Positions 23,807-35,800 of a stretch of DNA of 64,000 nucleotides are shown piece after piece. How positions within the stretch are numbered: position 1 is the first letter of the stretch; each line of letters starts with the position of its first letter. The stretch covers positions 56,061,842-56,125,841 of the forward strand of contig JBAIZL010000003.1 in NCBI GenBank assembly GCA_036971475.1. The letters are read 5' to 3'. The position numbers and the translations under genes are program-made. The notes under the pieces are model-generated. The model was not told the DNA's origin, made no database searches, and was given only the letters and a program-made list of their open reading frames with translations. This DNA comes from Prosapia bicincta (lineage: Eukaryota > Arthropoda > Insecta > Hemiptera > Cercopidae).

Positions 23807-24024
23807 ATATCGAAATATTGTTGCTGTTCATGACGAGTTGGTTGTTAATTCTTATTATGCTTTTGCTATTACTTGCGGCCAGAATTTTTTTAACTAAACG
23901 TTGTAAAATTTTAGAAGGAGGCTGAAGAAGTCGTGAGACGATAACGTTTCCTCCAAGTGTAAGTTATTAATTTAACAACTTTTAGTTGACAAAAAGTCTG
24001 GTCGCAAATAATAGCAAAAGGGTA
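23807..24024 (+). mobile_element. 218-bp foldback element with hammerhead at its tip
   Basis: Flanked by an imperfect 14-base target duplication: ACAAAATTCTTAGA (23793-23806) and ACAACATTCATAGA (24025-24038). The uninterrupted unit has one copy. Inside is an imperfect 52-base inverted repeat, 23859-23910 against 23969-24020 (left GCTTTTGCTATTACTTGCGG, right GCAAATAATAGCAAAAG). Between the arms lies a hammerhead fold at 23917-23954. No protein frame is present, so it is a non-autonomous insertion, possibly PLE-mobilised. Confidence 0.75.
23917..23954 (+). ncRNA. Hammerhead-like ribozyme at tip of foldback element
   Basis: Helix I GGAGG (23917-23921) pairs perfectly with CCTCC (23950-23954). 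Core CTGAAGA at 23922-23928, one extra A (23929), helix II GTC/GAC capped by a GTGA tetraloop (23930-23939), then GAT (23940-23942) in place of GAA, palindrome AACGTT (23943-23948) and T17 (23949). This is the same architecture as the AAGCTT copies but with different stem sequences. The A14-to-T change should impair catalysis. Confidence 0.6.
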
Positions 24025-24150
24025 ACAACATTCATAGACTCATTAAATTCCATCTATTAGCTCACACTCTGCCTATAGGCCTATATATCTTATACAAATT
24101 TCCAATCGTTAATAAAATAAGATTTAGTTAATCCAATTAAAGGGCTGTTT

Positions 24151-25382
24151 GTTTCTCTTTCGAGAGTATATATTAGATAAGGTGTATGTAACTGAGATAT
24201 TTTAGGAAATATAACTTGTGATTTCTGCGTCTATTTCAATATCTGTTAGTATATGATGACACTGAGTGACCCCAAGCATTCCTTCAACGACCGCTAATAC
24301 CGCTCACCTAAACCCACCCTCCATAAATATTTATTCAAACGCAAGTGCTACGTTAGGCACCTGTCACATATGTTGAAGTGTGCGTCATTAATTTTCTCTC
24401 GTTCTCTTTCACTGGTCCAAATAACTTCGCCACAGATACAACTGGATTCAATTTTCCGAAACACATCACATGTGTCCATTACAGTGACTGGGTTCTGTTT
24501 CAAGGGAGCTTAAGGGATAAGGGACGCGTAATCCCTCAGGAAGACAGTGCAATCCTTTCATCCTTTGCTGGGAACGGGTTTAAATAAAGTCTGCGCAAGC
24601 TAGTCTGACACAAAATAGTTAATGCAACGGAGACCCAAATAACAAACATCTGTTAGATTTATTTAGCCATTAATTTGTTTTATTTTCTGAAATAAATAAA
24701 GCTCAGAGAGGAAAAGGTTTATAAAATTACACTTGTCGTTGTGGGGACCTAACTACCCGTAACTTATCTGTCTTTTTAGTTTATGTACCTGTATGGAAGT
24801 ACAATTGCTATGTTTTGGTTTATAGATATTTGTTTAAAATTTATGAAGTCTTGTGTTAAAACAGTAAATACGTCTGCTAAATATCACAAGCTTTTGTAGA
24901 TTCGTTCACTTCCAAATTTCTTCCTGATAACGTGTTTCGAAAAATCTCCGTCATTTATGGTGCACGACAGAGTTATGTAGATACTAGCGGAAACTTAGAA
25001 TAATATGCACAAAACACATGCAAACATATCGTAAAACTAAATTAAAAGCAATTTCAAAAACATGTAAATATTTCAATTATAAAATAAGTATTGAAAATTA
25101 AAATGAAATATTTCCTTTTAACACTATCTCAGACTACCTAAACATATAATAAGTTTCATTACAAACTGAAAATATTAATATAAGTTAATGGATTTTTAAA
25201 AATTTCCCATTTTCAACAATTCGCTGGTGTTCATTTTGTTTTGATGATGGCAATAAGAATATTATCGCCTATTTTGGCAATAAACTTTGCCTAAACGCCT
25301 TGAATATTTGCGTTTAGTATGACTATAGTAATTTACTATGAAGGAACGAAAATTTCATGAATGTATAGTGTGGAGCACGTTG
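24151..25382. other. Intergenic stretch, nothing recognised
   Basis: Mixed-composition DNA. A 69-codon frame at 24378-24587 is less AT-rich than its surroundings but shows no recognisable domain or splice context, so I do not call it a gene. Confidence 0.5.
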
Positions 25383-25679
25383 CCGTGCTTTTGGCCCTGA
25401 GAGAACGCACGAGATTACTCGTGTACTACCATTTTTGAAAACATATTACATATTCAGAATGTTTATACATCATTTGATTTTGCATCCGATATGTCTACAC
25501 ATATTTCAAGATTGTTTGTTATTTCGTATCGAAGATAATTTATCATCGAATTTATCTAACATCAATCGCTCGTTTAATTCAGGTTTTTTACAGTTATTGT
25601 AATGGTTGTAGGAAAGTATTTATACTGACCCTCTATCTCACGTTGCGCCTACTGCGATCTCTCAGGGCCAAGTGCACGG
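25383..25679. mobile_element. MITE-like element with ~27-bp terminal inverted repeats
   Basis: The left end begins CCGTGCTTTTGGCCCTGAGA and the right end, reverse-complemented, begins CCGTGCACTTGGCCCTGAGA. They match over about 27 bases with three mismatches (25383-25409 and 25653-25679). Element length is 297 bases without a coding frame. I see no clear target-site duplication, so the superfamily is not assigned. Confidence 0.5.
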
Positions 25680-27300
25680 TTATTTGTGAATATAGATTAC
25701 ATGTTATATTCAATATAACCTACTTTGTTTATGTCCACTACTCGGCAAACTCCCTTCGTCAACTTCTCAAGTCTCTTGCTCTGTACCTTGAGTGACAATT
25801 AATGATAAATAAACAAATTTTCAATTCTCTACATTGGTTTTCGTTTTAAGCAAAAAGAAATGTTGAGGAAAATTGGGTTATAAAATATATTTATTGTTAG
25901 CAAAGTAACCGAGGGGGCTTTGGTGTAACTTATAAGCCTTTTTGAATTCAATGTTCCAAGTTTGTTTATGAATTCTTTATAAGGAGGATTTGAAGTTCCA
26001 CGGCAAAGTACGAACTGAGACGATTCCTCCCGAGGAATCTGCACAGTCGAGCGTCGGGAAGAGGATTATTTAGGGGACGTTTTTGCAACAAGTGAGATTA
26101 TTTTGTTTGCTACTTTTAATATCCGATGTACTTTCAGCTTATAAATATAAACACTATATCTGGCAGGAATATTAAGAACAAAGGATTCTTTTGTCTTGTA
26201 GTAATTGCATTAGTAGTTGCACTCCTGAAGTGTTACCATCGTATACGAGTGTCATGTATGTGTTAAGTGTGTTAGATGAGGCTTCTTATAAAATTGGAAG
26301 GTATTACAGTGGGAGGTTAAAGGGTAACAGAAATATCTGGGTGGATTAGTGGGAGCGGTACATAGTAGTACGTTAGGCGGCACGAAAAATGCGTACAGCG
26401 AAATATGCGTACACGAGGAAACAATAACAATTGACAAGGGTAGGTCGTAAATTTGACAGGCGAAAAAGCGCATAAACCAAACTCCAGCAGTCAACACAGG
26501 TCATCTACCTCTAAACTATTTACTAATAACTTCCAAGATTTTGGATTTTTCCAGTCATAATGGGTCAAAAAAGGATTTCCACTTTGTCAGTGGTCACTTT
26601 GATTTAACGACCATGGTGATAGGTTCGATTTAATTGAAAAAACGTATTAAAAGGGGCTGAAACTTCCATGTCAATGCACATGAGACTGGAGTTACACGTA
26701 GAAGAAAAACAGAGTATATTAGGTCGGACGGAAGAATTATAAAAAAAAAACAGCACAAAAATACCTTTAAATTGGAGACTAATGTCTTGTTTAAGATGTC
26801 TTTCCTACACCTAAAACATTTGATTAGGTTACACACAAGAAGTCAGATGGTAAGAATAAATAAATTAGTCAAGTTGTAATATAGATTAAAATTTTTTTAA
26901 ATCTGTAAAATGAGGAAACAAATATGAAACCAAAAAAAAATTACCAAAGCTTTAAGCTGATTTCAAACACGCCAAAATTATATTGCAACATACCTCTATC
27001 ATTTTGCCAGTAAAAAGCTTGGAAAAGTGTGATGGAAAGCAGGTTTAATAGATACAGTTTTTAAGGATCTCCAGTCCTGAGAAAATAAGCGACATTTACG
27101 TTTAGCTCAGAATTAAACTCATTTATGTAACTCAATACTTTTAAAAGATCTGTGTTCGCCTAAACGTTTGACGCATTTTTCGTTTGTCACAATGTTCTGA
27201 CGTCATAGCTTACCCACGTCGTCTGTCAAAAGTTGTGCATCTATCATGTATCCATAAGTTAAACCCGACTTTTGACAAAAGTGTTACTATAACAAGATAA
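25680..27300. other. Intergenic stretch, nothing recognised
   Basis: No splice-compatible exon, RNA gene or repeat element was recognised. Open frames near 25829-26044, 26252-26497 and 26630-26836 (minus strand) have no domain motifs. Confidence 0.5.
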
Positions 27301-27715
27301 ATATCTAGTTAATGATGTAAATAACAGATGTCTTTAGTGCGGTGTTATGATATAATGGTATAGGCTTAAGTGAGATAAAAAGCTAAAGAGAATTGGAGAA
27401 GGTTACTAAAAACGTTTTGTACAACTGAGGCTAACGATTAAAAAACAAAATAACCCAAAGATAAAAACACAAATGACAATAAGTTACAAAACCAACTTAA
27501 CAAGGTTAATCAAAATATAAACATTGAATTAGTGATGTAAAATGACAGATATTTTATGTGTGATGTAATGATATAATGATATATGTGAAATCAAAAGTTA
27601 AACAGAATGGAGAAAGTAACTAGGAAAGTGTTGAACAAATGAGACTAAACTTTAAAAAAATGACCTTAAGATGATAACACAAATGACAATAAGTTAGAAA
27701 ACCCAAGTATAATCA
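27300..27715. repeat. Old ~220-bp direct duplication
   Basis: Two diverged copies lie about 220 bases apart. Both contain ACACAAATGACAATAAGTTA (27469 and 27679) and an upstream block with ATGATATAATGRTATA (27347 and 27569). Divergence is high, so the duplication is old. Confidence 0.65.
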
Positions 27716-30405
27716 GAAAATACAAGAATCACGACTGCAAAAACAATCTAAAGAAATGTTTGCAACAAGAGTTACTGAATAAATAATAGAAAAGAAACAA
27801 AACAAGGAGAATAAAGTTAAAGAGATTATTTATTATGTAACAAATGTAACAATCTACACAAAATATGAGTTAAAGAGTGAAGTGAGGGAGACATCGCGTT
27901 ACCATGGTGACGAAGCGTCCAAGAACAAAGTGGGAATGTAATGGCAATGGATGCATGAGGGAGATAAATACTTTTTATTGCTAACGTTTCACTTTAAACA
28001 TTGAGTCAGTTGTTTCTTTCTCGACTGTTAAAGTCTCGTATAAAAGAAATAACTTTATTATCTCCAAATAAAAGCGGTAACTGCGGAAAACACCTGCGTC
28101 AAAGTGTCTAAAGCAGAAAGGGAAAGGCCAGGTGTAATTGCTTATTGTTGTTATCTTTACTCGTTTAAGATTCATCCTGAGACTATTGAAACCTTATTTT
28201 TAAACAATAGTTGATATTTGGATTCCAGCCAAGGTTTTAGTATGATTTCTAATAAAGGTAAGTTGTATTGATAAAACTAATGCACATGAATACGATTATC
28301 CCGTCTTTCAATCTAGCCATCATCAGTTGTTTGAATTTAACTTTACAAATAAAACGTTTTGTAAAATACTCATCAAAACTAAATATCCAATATTTATAAT
28401 GAAAATGTTTAATCTTATTATACACACTTCGGTGGCAAATGTACACTCTATATATTGTGTATGTTAGACATTGGTGATGTCAACGGAATTTCCGAAACAT
28501 GAATCGTGAAATTAAAAAAAAATTCTGTAGTAAGAATCAAAGAGTTTAATGCGTACAAGCTAGTTATAGACCTTTATAGAAATGAAATTTATGTACAAAA
28601 TATTTTGAAATTTTTCCCCATTTTTCTTAACATTTATTACTTAAGGCGCCTTTGACTGTTTTATTTGTAAACGATTCTTACCATCTTTGACTTTTTATTG
28701 ATGTATAATTCTATTAAATTCTGTTAAATTTTCAAACTTTATCGACCGATTATCAGCGGTATTTTCGTGTATTTCAATCTTCTGTAATATAGAGATGAAC
28801 ATCGTGAAAATACATCGATATTAAAATTGTCCAAGATAGTTTGGTGTGTACAAATCTAGAAAACCATATTTCCGGTTCAAAATATCGATGTTTATTTAAA
28901 AATATTTACCACTTTATAAACAATAATAATAAATAATTAATTATAATTTGTCTTTAAAATGCAGAATTATTATAATTTACTTTAGTAAAACATTGATATT
29001 TTATGAATAAAGAAGTGCAGATTCAAATACTTAAATAAAGACATAATATACTATAAGTGTGTATAGTATCCAGATTAAATATTCGAACCAAGAAGTAAAG
29101 AAGTGTAAAACATAAAACATGTGGAGTATATAAACCAAGAGCTATAACATATAAAATAATACATAACAAAAGAAATAGATATTAGAAAATATAATAAAGT
29201 TAACGCATAGAACAAGGTAAATCTGATGTAATATAACGCAAGGAATAACATTTACTGCATGGCATAGCTTATAACATAAACCACATACAGAAATGCCAAT
29301 GGGAGGAGTAACCTATAACACGTAATGACGCAGAATACTGTATAACACATTAAGAAAATATAACATTTACAGTAGCGTACACCACAGGCCTGCAGTAGAG
29401 AAAGGCGAAAACATCTGTTTCTAAGCATACTTCAAATAAATAATATAACGCATGTCACGTGAAAAGACTCTATGGACGAGACTGTCACAGGAAAAACTGA
29501 GACTATATAAAAGTCGATGTCCTGGATGGCCGGAGCATAATCAATGCACAGCCTAAACTATAATAGGTACAGAGACACAACAGGTGCCTTATGTAAGCGA
29601 TCAGCTGTTTAAAAATCGGTAAATAGCCGGTAAATAGATCAGCTGTGGACTTTGGATTACGTAAACGATCAGCTGTTACAAATTAGGTAAATTAATGAGG
29701 CAATGTAAATATCTATCGTTGTTGTAAAAATGCAAATCTATTGAGTTAAATGTTAATGATGAACTTCTAAATAACGTTAACTATTAATTAATTAACTTAA
29801 GGGAATAATGACAAAAGACAAACTGGTGAACAAACCAGAAACTACTTATACGCTGCTAAAGTGATAAAACATAATTCTTTTGTAACAATAAATACAAATA
29901 ATTAGATTTGCTTGGATAAATAATTCATGAAAATAAACCTGATATATCCAAGTGCACTGGAGAAATAGGCCAACTGTCTAGAAGCGCAGCATATACACAT
30001 CCTAGCTCGTTATATAAATGGCACAATGCTAATGCGTTAATGTACATGTTTAGTGGTAGAATATTGCAAACGGAAATATTGTAATTATTATTCTACCAGA
30101 ACTTGATGGCACCGTGACAACACATAGCGACCCCATGTATGAATGCGGCGATAAAACACAACAATAAATTTGTTATGGTGGAACGACAAGTATGGATCAT
30201 TAAGTCCAACCTCAGCGTTCGCTCCACTAACTCCGTATAATGAGACTAGCTGCGAGGTTTGCTGACCTGGTCGCAACGTCACGCTGCATGCTCCGTTTGT
30301 ACAAATGTTTTTTTAATATTTTCGCACATATATTTTTTAAAAAAATGATTTATTTTAAGGTTATTTAGAATAAAATCCATAATGTTTATAATACAGTTTT
30401 ATAAT
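27716..30405. other. AT-rich intergenic DNA with degenerate ATAACA-type tracts
   Basis: No gene recognised. Between about 29040 and 29350 the sequence is dominated by loosely repeated TATAACAT/ACATAAAA words, which suggests an old simple repeat. Three CAGCTG palindromes occur at 29602, 29640 and 29670, each within GATCAGCTGT. Confidence 0.5.
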
Positions 30406-30406
30406 A

Positions 30407-30408
<2 letters not shown>

Positions 30409-30461
<53 letters not shown>
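30409..30461. repeat. (TA)n microsatellite
   Basis: About 52 bases of TA on the left side of the solitary hammerhead insert. Confidence 0.97.
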
Positions 30462-30464
<3 letters not shown>

Positions 30465-30586
30465 TATGGTGATATGCTTATGGATTAGTTAATTATTTCC
30501 CTGAAGATACTGGTACTATTTTATCGGCGAAAAGCTTTGAATAAATATATTCATTAAAAGTATTCTTGTTTTTGAAATATTTTTAA

Positions 30587-30592
<6 letters not shown>
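30460..30592 (+). mobile_element. Solitary ~130-bp hammerhead-bearing insert in (TA)n
   Basis: A compact block starting TTAAATATGGTGATAT and ending TCTTGTTTTTGAAATATTTT lies between two (TA)n tracts. The reverse complement of its start (ATATCACCATATTTAA) occurs at the right edge of the 41.8-42.1-kb palindrome, so the two share one element. It carries a single hammerhead motif. It is possibly a solo terminal repeat of a PLE-like element. Confidence 0.6.
30497..30541 (+). ncRNA. Hammerhead ribozyme motif (solitary copy)
   Basis: Core CTGAAGA at 30501-30507, extra T, helix II ACTGG (30509-30513) with TCGGC (30524-30528), GAA (30529-30531), AAGCTT (30532-30537), T (30538). The catalytic core is intact, but the innermost helix II pair is an A-C mismatch and helix I is weak, so activity is doubtful. 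Confidence 0.5.

Positions 30593-30636
<44 letters not shown>
30592..30636. repeat. (TA)n microsatellite
   Basis: About 45 bases of TA on the right side of the solitary hammerhead insert. The next 220 bases are AT-rich with nothing recognised. Confidence 0.97.
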
Positions 30637-30637
<1 letters not shown>

Positions 30638-30861
30638 GTATATAATGGGATTATAGTCAAATAAAGGGATTTAATATGGTCAATGTTCATATACAAAATT
30701 CAAAATTTAAAAGAATTAAATTTGGTTATAAATTGGAATGATAATAATTCTAAGGAGTTTATGTATTGCCGCCAAAAAATTAGTTTTCGAATAAATAGGT
30801 ACATAAAATATTTTATTAAATATTAATAAAACGTACTCACAAAATATATATTTACTTCAAA

Positions 30862-32158
30862 CTTGTTTCGGGGAGAGGTGCTCATTCTGGCCAGCTCAAA
30901 TTGCCTAAAGAAGCTAGACAAGGTTCAAAATAATAAATAACATAGGCTTATAATAATAAATAACATAAATAACATGAGGCTCATAACTGGAGGAGCTAAA
31001 TCGACTCCAATACTAGCTATGGAAATCCAAACAGGACTGGAACCCTTGGAAGTCAGAAGAGACAAGTGTCTCCTAAAATTCTGGGAAAAACATAAAAGAA
31101 CAAATAGAAAGTTTTGGGAAACATATAAAGCTGCCACTTCCCGTCTCAGAACTCAGATTACTCCAGTAATCAAAGCTCTACAGCTGGAACAAAAATATAA
31201 CCTTTTCCTTCATGCAGAAGCTGCCCCATTAAATCAACACAATCGGGTCTTTCACGACCTACCTCCAGTTTTTCTAAACCTTGTTACCAGATGAAACTAA
31301 AGTAACCGGCTATGGATATTGAACTCAGGGAAGCAACATTAATGACCATCAACGAACGATTCCCTGAAAGTGACTGGCTTCATATTTACACAGATGGATC
31401 TTCAAACCCTTCAAGTGGAGAAACTGGAGCAGGATATTTTTCAAAGTTACTTCAGGGCTCGGTAGCTGTGGGCCACTGCTGCAGCAATTTTGATGGTGAG
31501 GTTGTGGCCATAGGAGAAGCAGCATCATGCGTCATGCGACTTTCGCCGCGGCAGGTTGTATTCCTGATTGATTCACAATCAGCGATTTTGGCAGTTTCCT
31601 CTAACACACCAACTGACTGCACCTTGACAGTGTCGTGCAGAGAAAAAATGAAACTATGCCAAGAAGCAGGCTTCAGAATTCCTCTCCAGTGGATTCCCAG
31701 CCACGTTGGCACAACAGGAAACGAAACCTCGCCCAACCTCGCCAAGAGTGGGTGCCGTCTACCACAGCCACAAATCAAAATATCACTGGGCTCTGCTTAC
31801 ACCAGGATCCACGCAGCAGCTAAGACGTACTTGAAAACATCGCAAGAAAACCTGGCTGAAAGAGATATGGCAAGAACTTTGCACCAACCCCATTCCAAAA
31901 AACCTGCCTCGACCTATCAGTGTTGCGCTGTTCCGTCTAACCACGGGACACGACTACCTTCAGGCGCACCTTCGTCGCATTGGGCTGGCGGACACGGATC
32001 GGTGCCCCTTGTGCCAAACAGGAAAGATGGATGGAGACCACCTTCCTGCCTGCCCACAGCTCGAAGCATACAATAACGACCCAAAAACCAGACTCTCCAA
32101 GCTCTACTGGTCTGCACGATGCCAAATGGTCGAGTTACCAAGGGCAGGCGTTGGATAA
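30862..32158 (+). pseudogene. Jockey-like non-LTR retrotransposon, 3' end of ORF2 (5'-truncated)
   Basis: Broken reading frames reconstruct the end of a LINE polyprotein. First comes a post-reverse-transcriptase segment (VLILASSNCLKKLDKVQN, then MRLITGGAKSTPI from 30974). Next is an RNase H domain in the 31312-32076 frame with HIYTDGSS (Asp), DGEVVAIGEA (Glu), FLIDSQSA (Asp) and WIPSHVGTTGNE. The end, in a shifted frame from 31847 to a stop at 32158, reads KTWLKEIWQEL, FRLTTGHDYLQAHLRRIG, CPLCQTG and DHLPACPQL, a CCHC-like finger. RNase H removes RNA from the RNA-DNA hybrid. The usual last catalytic Asp after GNE is replaced (GNETSPNLAK). Breaks include a ~50-base TAA-rich insertion near 30920-30970, a gap near 31294-31312 and a frameshift before 31847. 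The reverse transcriptase core and ORF1 are absent. This is a dead copy. Confidence 0.85.
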
Positions 32159-32329
32159 AGTAAATAAGCAAGTGTTTCGGGGTAACTCCCAAATGAAAAT
32201 AAAAATACACGAAATACCAGAGCATAGGATTTAAATTTTGTATTTAGCTTTGAACTGTTTCGTACTAACGTAAAAAAATTACCTGAAAATTTTGAATGTA
32301 ACAATTAAATATTATTGGAAAATATATTG

Positions 32330-32820
32330 TTATTCCAGATTTACGAATTAAAATATTAATAATAATTTTATTTGTATATCTGAAAATTAAATACTGTTGC
32401 AAACATATTGTATTGAAGATGTAAGAATTAAGTATTACTAAGAAATATTTTGATTGTTTGTGTAAGAATTAAATAATAATGTAATCAATATTTTTATTAT
32501 AGATGTAGGAATTAGATATTTTTGCTGAAAATGTTCTTATTATAAACGTATACATTAAATATTTATGTAAAAATATGTTTACTTTAGACTAAAATATTAT
32601 AGAGGAATATTTTTAATGTTTGTGTAAGAATTAAATAATAATGTAATCAATATTTTTATTATAGATGTAGGAATTAGATATTTTTGCTGAAAATGTTCTT
32701 ATTATAAATGTATAAATTAAATATTTATGTAAAAATATGTTTACTATAGACTAAAATATTATAGAAGAATATTTTTAATGTTTGCGTAAGAATGAAATTA
32801 TAATGTAAAAAATATATTTG
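32330..32820. repeat. Degenerate edge of the 146-bp satellite
   Basis: Short diverged ~45-55-base units with the shared theme (TG)TAAGAATTAAATA and TTTTTATTATAGATGTA. A 162-bp local duplication is visible (GTAAGAATTAAATAATAATG at 32462 and 32624). This looks like the pre-homogenised ancestral repeat. Confidence 0.8.
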
Positions 32821-35800
32821 TTACAGATATAAGGGTTATATATTATTGGTAAAAATATTTTTATAGATGTAAGACCTAAACATTGTTGTAAATACATTAT
32901 TAAATAATAATTCAAACACATTTTTTATTATAGTTGTAAGAAATAAATACTTTTGGGGAAAATATATTTGTTACAGATATAAGGGTTATATATTATTGGT
33001 AAAAATATTTTTATAGATGTAAGACCTAAACATTGTTGTAAATACATTATTAAATAATAATGCAAACACATTTTTTATTATAGTTGTAAGAAATACTTTT
33101 AGGGAAAATATTTTTGTTACAGATATAAGGGTTATATATTATTGGTAAAAATATTTTTATAGATGTAAGACCTAAACATAGTTGTAAATACATTATTAAA
33201 TAATAATGCAAACACATTTTTTATTATAGTTGTAAGAAATACTTTTGGGGAAAATATTTTTGTTACAGATATAAGGGTTATATATTATTGGTAAAAATAT
33301 TTTTATAGATGTAAGACCTAAACATAGTTGTAAATACATTATTAAATAATAATGCAAACACATTTTTTATTATAGTTGTAAGAAATACTTTTGGGGAAAA
33401 TATTTTTGTTACAGATATAAGGTTTATATATTATTGGTAAAAATATTTTTATAGATGTAAGACCTAAACATAGTTGTAAATACCTTATTAAATAATAATG
33501 CAAACACATTTTTTATTATAGTTGTAAGAAATACTTTTGGGGAAAATATTTTTGTTACAGATATAAGGGTTATATATTATTGGTAAAAATATTCTTATAG
33601 ATGTAAGACCTAAACATAGTTGTAAACACATTATTAAATAATAATGCAAACACATTTTTTATTATAGTTGTAAGAAATTCTTTTGGGGAAAATATTTTTG
33701 TTACAGATATAAGGGTTATATATTATTGGTAAAAATATTTTTATAGATGTAAGACCTAAACATAGTTGTAAATACATTATTAAATAATAATGCAAACACA
33801 TTTTTTATTATAGTTGTAAGAAATACTTTTGGGGAAAATATTTTTGTTACAGATATAAGGGTTATATATTATTGGTAAAAATATTTTTATAGATGTAAGA
33901 CCTAAACATAGTTGTAAATACATTATTAAATAATAATGCAAACACATTTTTTATTATAGTTGTAAGAAATACTTTTGGGGAAAATATTTTTGTTACAGAT
34001 ATAAGGGTTATATATTATTGGTAAAAATATTTTTATAGATGTAAGACCTAAACATAGTTGTAAATACATTATTAAATAATAATGCAAACACATTTTTTAT
34101 TATAGCTGTAAGAAATAAATACTTTTGGGGAAAATATATTTGTTACAGATATAAGGGTTATATATTATTGGTAAAAATATTTTTATAGATGTAAGACCTA
34201 AACATAGTTGTAAATACATTATTAAATAATAATGCAAACATATTTTTTATTATAGTTGTAAGAAATACTTTTGGGGAAAATATTTTTGTTACAGATATAA
34301 GGGTTATATATTATTGGTAAAAATATTTTTATAGATGTAAGACCTAAACATAGTTGTAAATACATTATTAAATAATAATGCAAACACATTTTTTATGATA
34401 GTTGTAAGAAATACTTTTGGGGAAAATATTTTTGTTACAGATATAAGGGTTATATATTATTGGTAAAAATATTTTTATAGATGTAAGACCTAAACATAGT
34501 TGTAAATACATTATTAAATAATAATGCAAACACATTTTTTATTATAGTTGTAAGAAATACTTTTGGGTAAAATATTTTTGTTACAGATATAAGGGTTATA
34601 TATTATTGGTAAAAATATTTTTATAGATGTAAGACCTAAACATAGTTGTAAATACATTATTAAATAATAATGCAAACACATTTTTTATTATAGTTGTAAG
34701 AAATACTTTTGGGGAAAATATATTTGTTACAGATATAAGGGTTATATATTATTGGTAAAAATATTTTTATAGATGTAAAACCTAAACATAGTTGTAAATA
34801 CATTATTAAATAATAATGCAAACACATTTTTTATGATAGTTGTAAGAAATACTTTTGGGGAAAATATTTTTGTTACAGATATAAGGGTTATATATTATTG
34901 GTAAAAATATTTTTATAGATGTAAGACCTAAACATAGTTGTAAATACATTATTAAATAATAATGCAAACACATTTTTTATTATAGTTGTAAGAAATACTT
35001 TTGGGGAAAATATTTTTATTACAGATATAAGGGTTATATATTATTGGTAAAAATATTTTTGTAGATGTAAGACCTAAACATAGTTGTAAATACATTATTA
35101 AATAATAATGCAAACACATTTTTTATTATAGTTGTAAGAAATACTTTTGGGGAAAATATATTTGTTACAGATATAAGGGTTATATATTATTAGTAAAAAT
35201 ATTTTTATAGATGTAAGACCTAAACATAGTTGTAAATACATTATTAAATAATAATGCAAACACATTTTTTATTATAGTTGTAAGAAATACTTTTGGGGAA
35301 AATATATTTGTTACAGATATAAGGGTTATATATTATTGGTAAAAATATTTTTATAGATGTAAGACCTAAACATAGTTGTAAATACATTATTAAATAATAA
35401 TGCAAACACATTTTATATTATAGTTGTAAGAAATAAAAACTTTTGGGGAAAATATATTTGTTACAGATATAAGGGTTATATATTATTGGTAAAAATATTT
35501 TTATAGATGTAAGACCTAAACATAGTTGTAAATACATTATTAAATAATAATGCAAACACATTTTTTATTATAGTTGTAAGAAATAAATACTTTTGGGGAA
35601 AATATTTTTGTTACAGAAATAAGGGTTATATATTATTGGTAAAAATATTTTTATAGATGTAAGACCTAAACATAGTTGTAAATACATTATTAAATAATAA
35701 TGCAAACACATTTTTTATTATAGTTGTAAGAAATAAATACTTTTGGGGAAAATATATTTGTTACAGATATAAGGGTTATATATTATTGGTAAAAATATTT

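Larger units (their letters stand above)
23293..24150. repeat. Dispersed fragment of the 3-kb unit, split by an insertion
   Basis: Unit landmarks recur in order: GAAAACATTCAGGGAACGCC, TGTAGGTAGCAGCACCAACA and TGATCTTAGAATGCCGACAA up to about 23806, then CATTCATAGACTCATTAAAT from about 24029. The break is caused by a 218-bp element at 23807-24024. The part from about 24039 is SINE body. Confidence 0.85.

Noticed and set aside
23880..23960. Exon-like TTTTAG ... GTAAGT segment
   Set aside because: All three frames contain stops. The segment is explained by the hammerhead foldback element.
24378..24587. 69-codon plus-strand frame
   Set aside because: Composition is less AT-rich than the surroundings, but there is no domain, splice partner or repeat evidence.
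28300..28330. CTGATGATGG on the minus strand followed by GAAA
   Set aside because: The bases between them do not form a helix II, so this is a chance word match.
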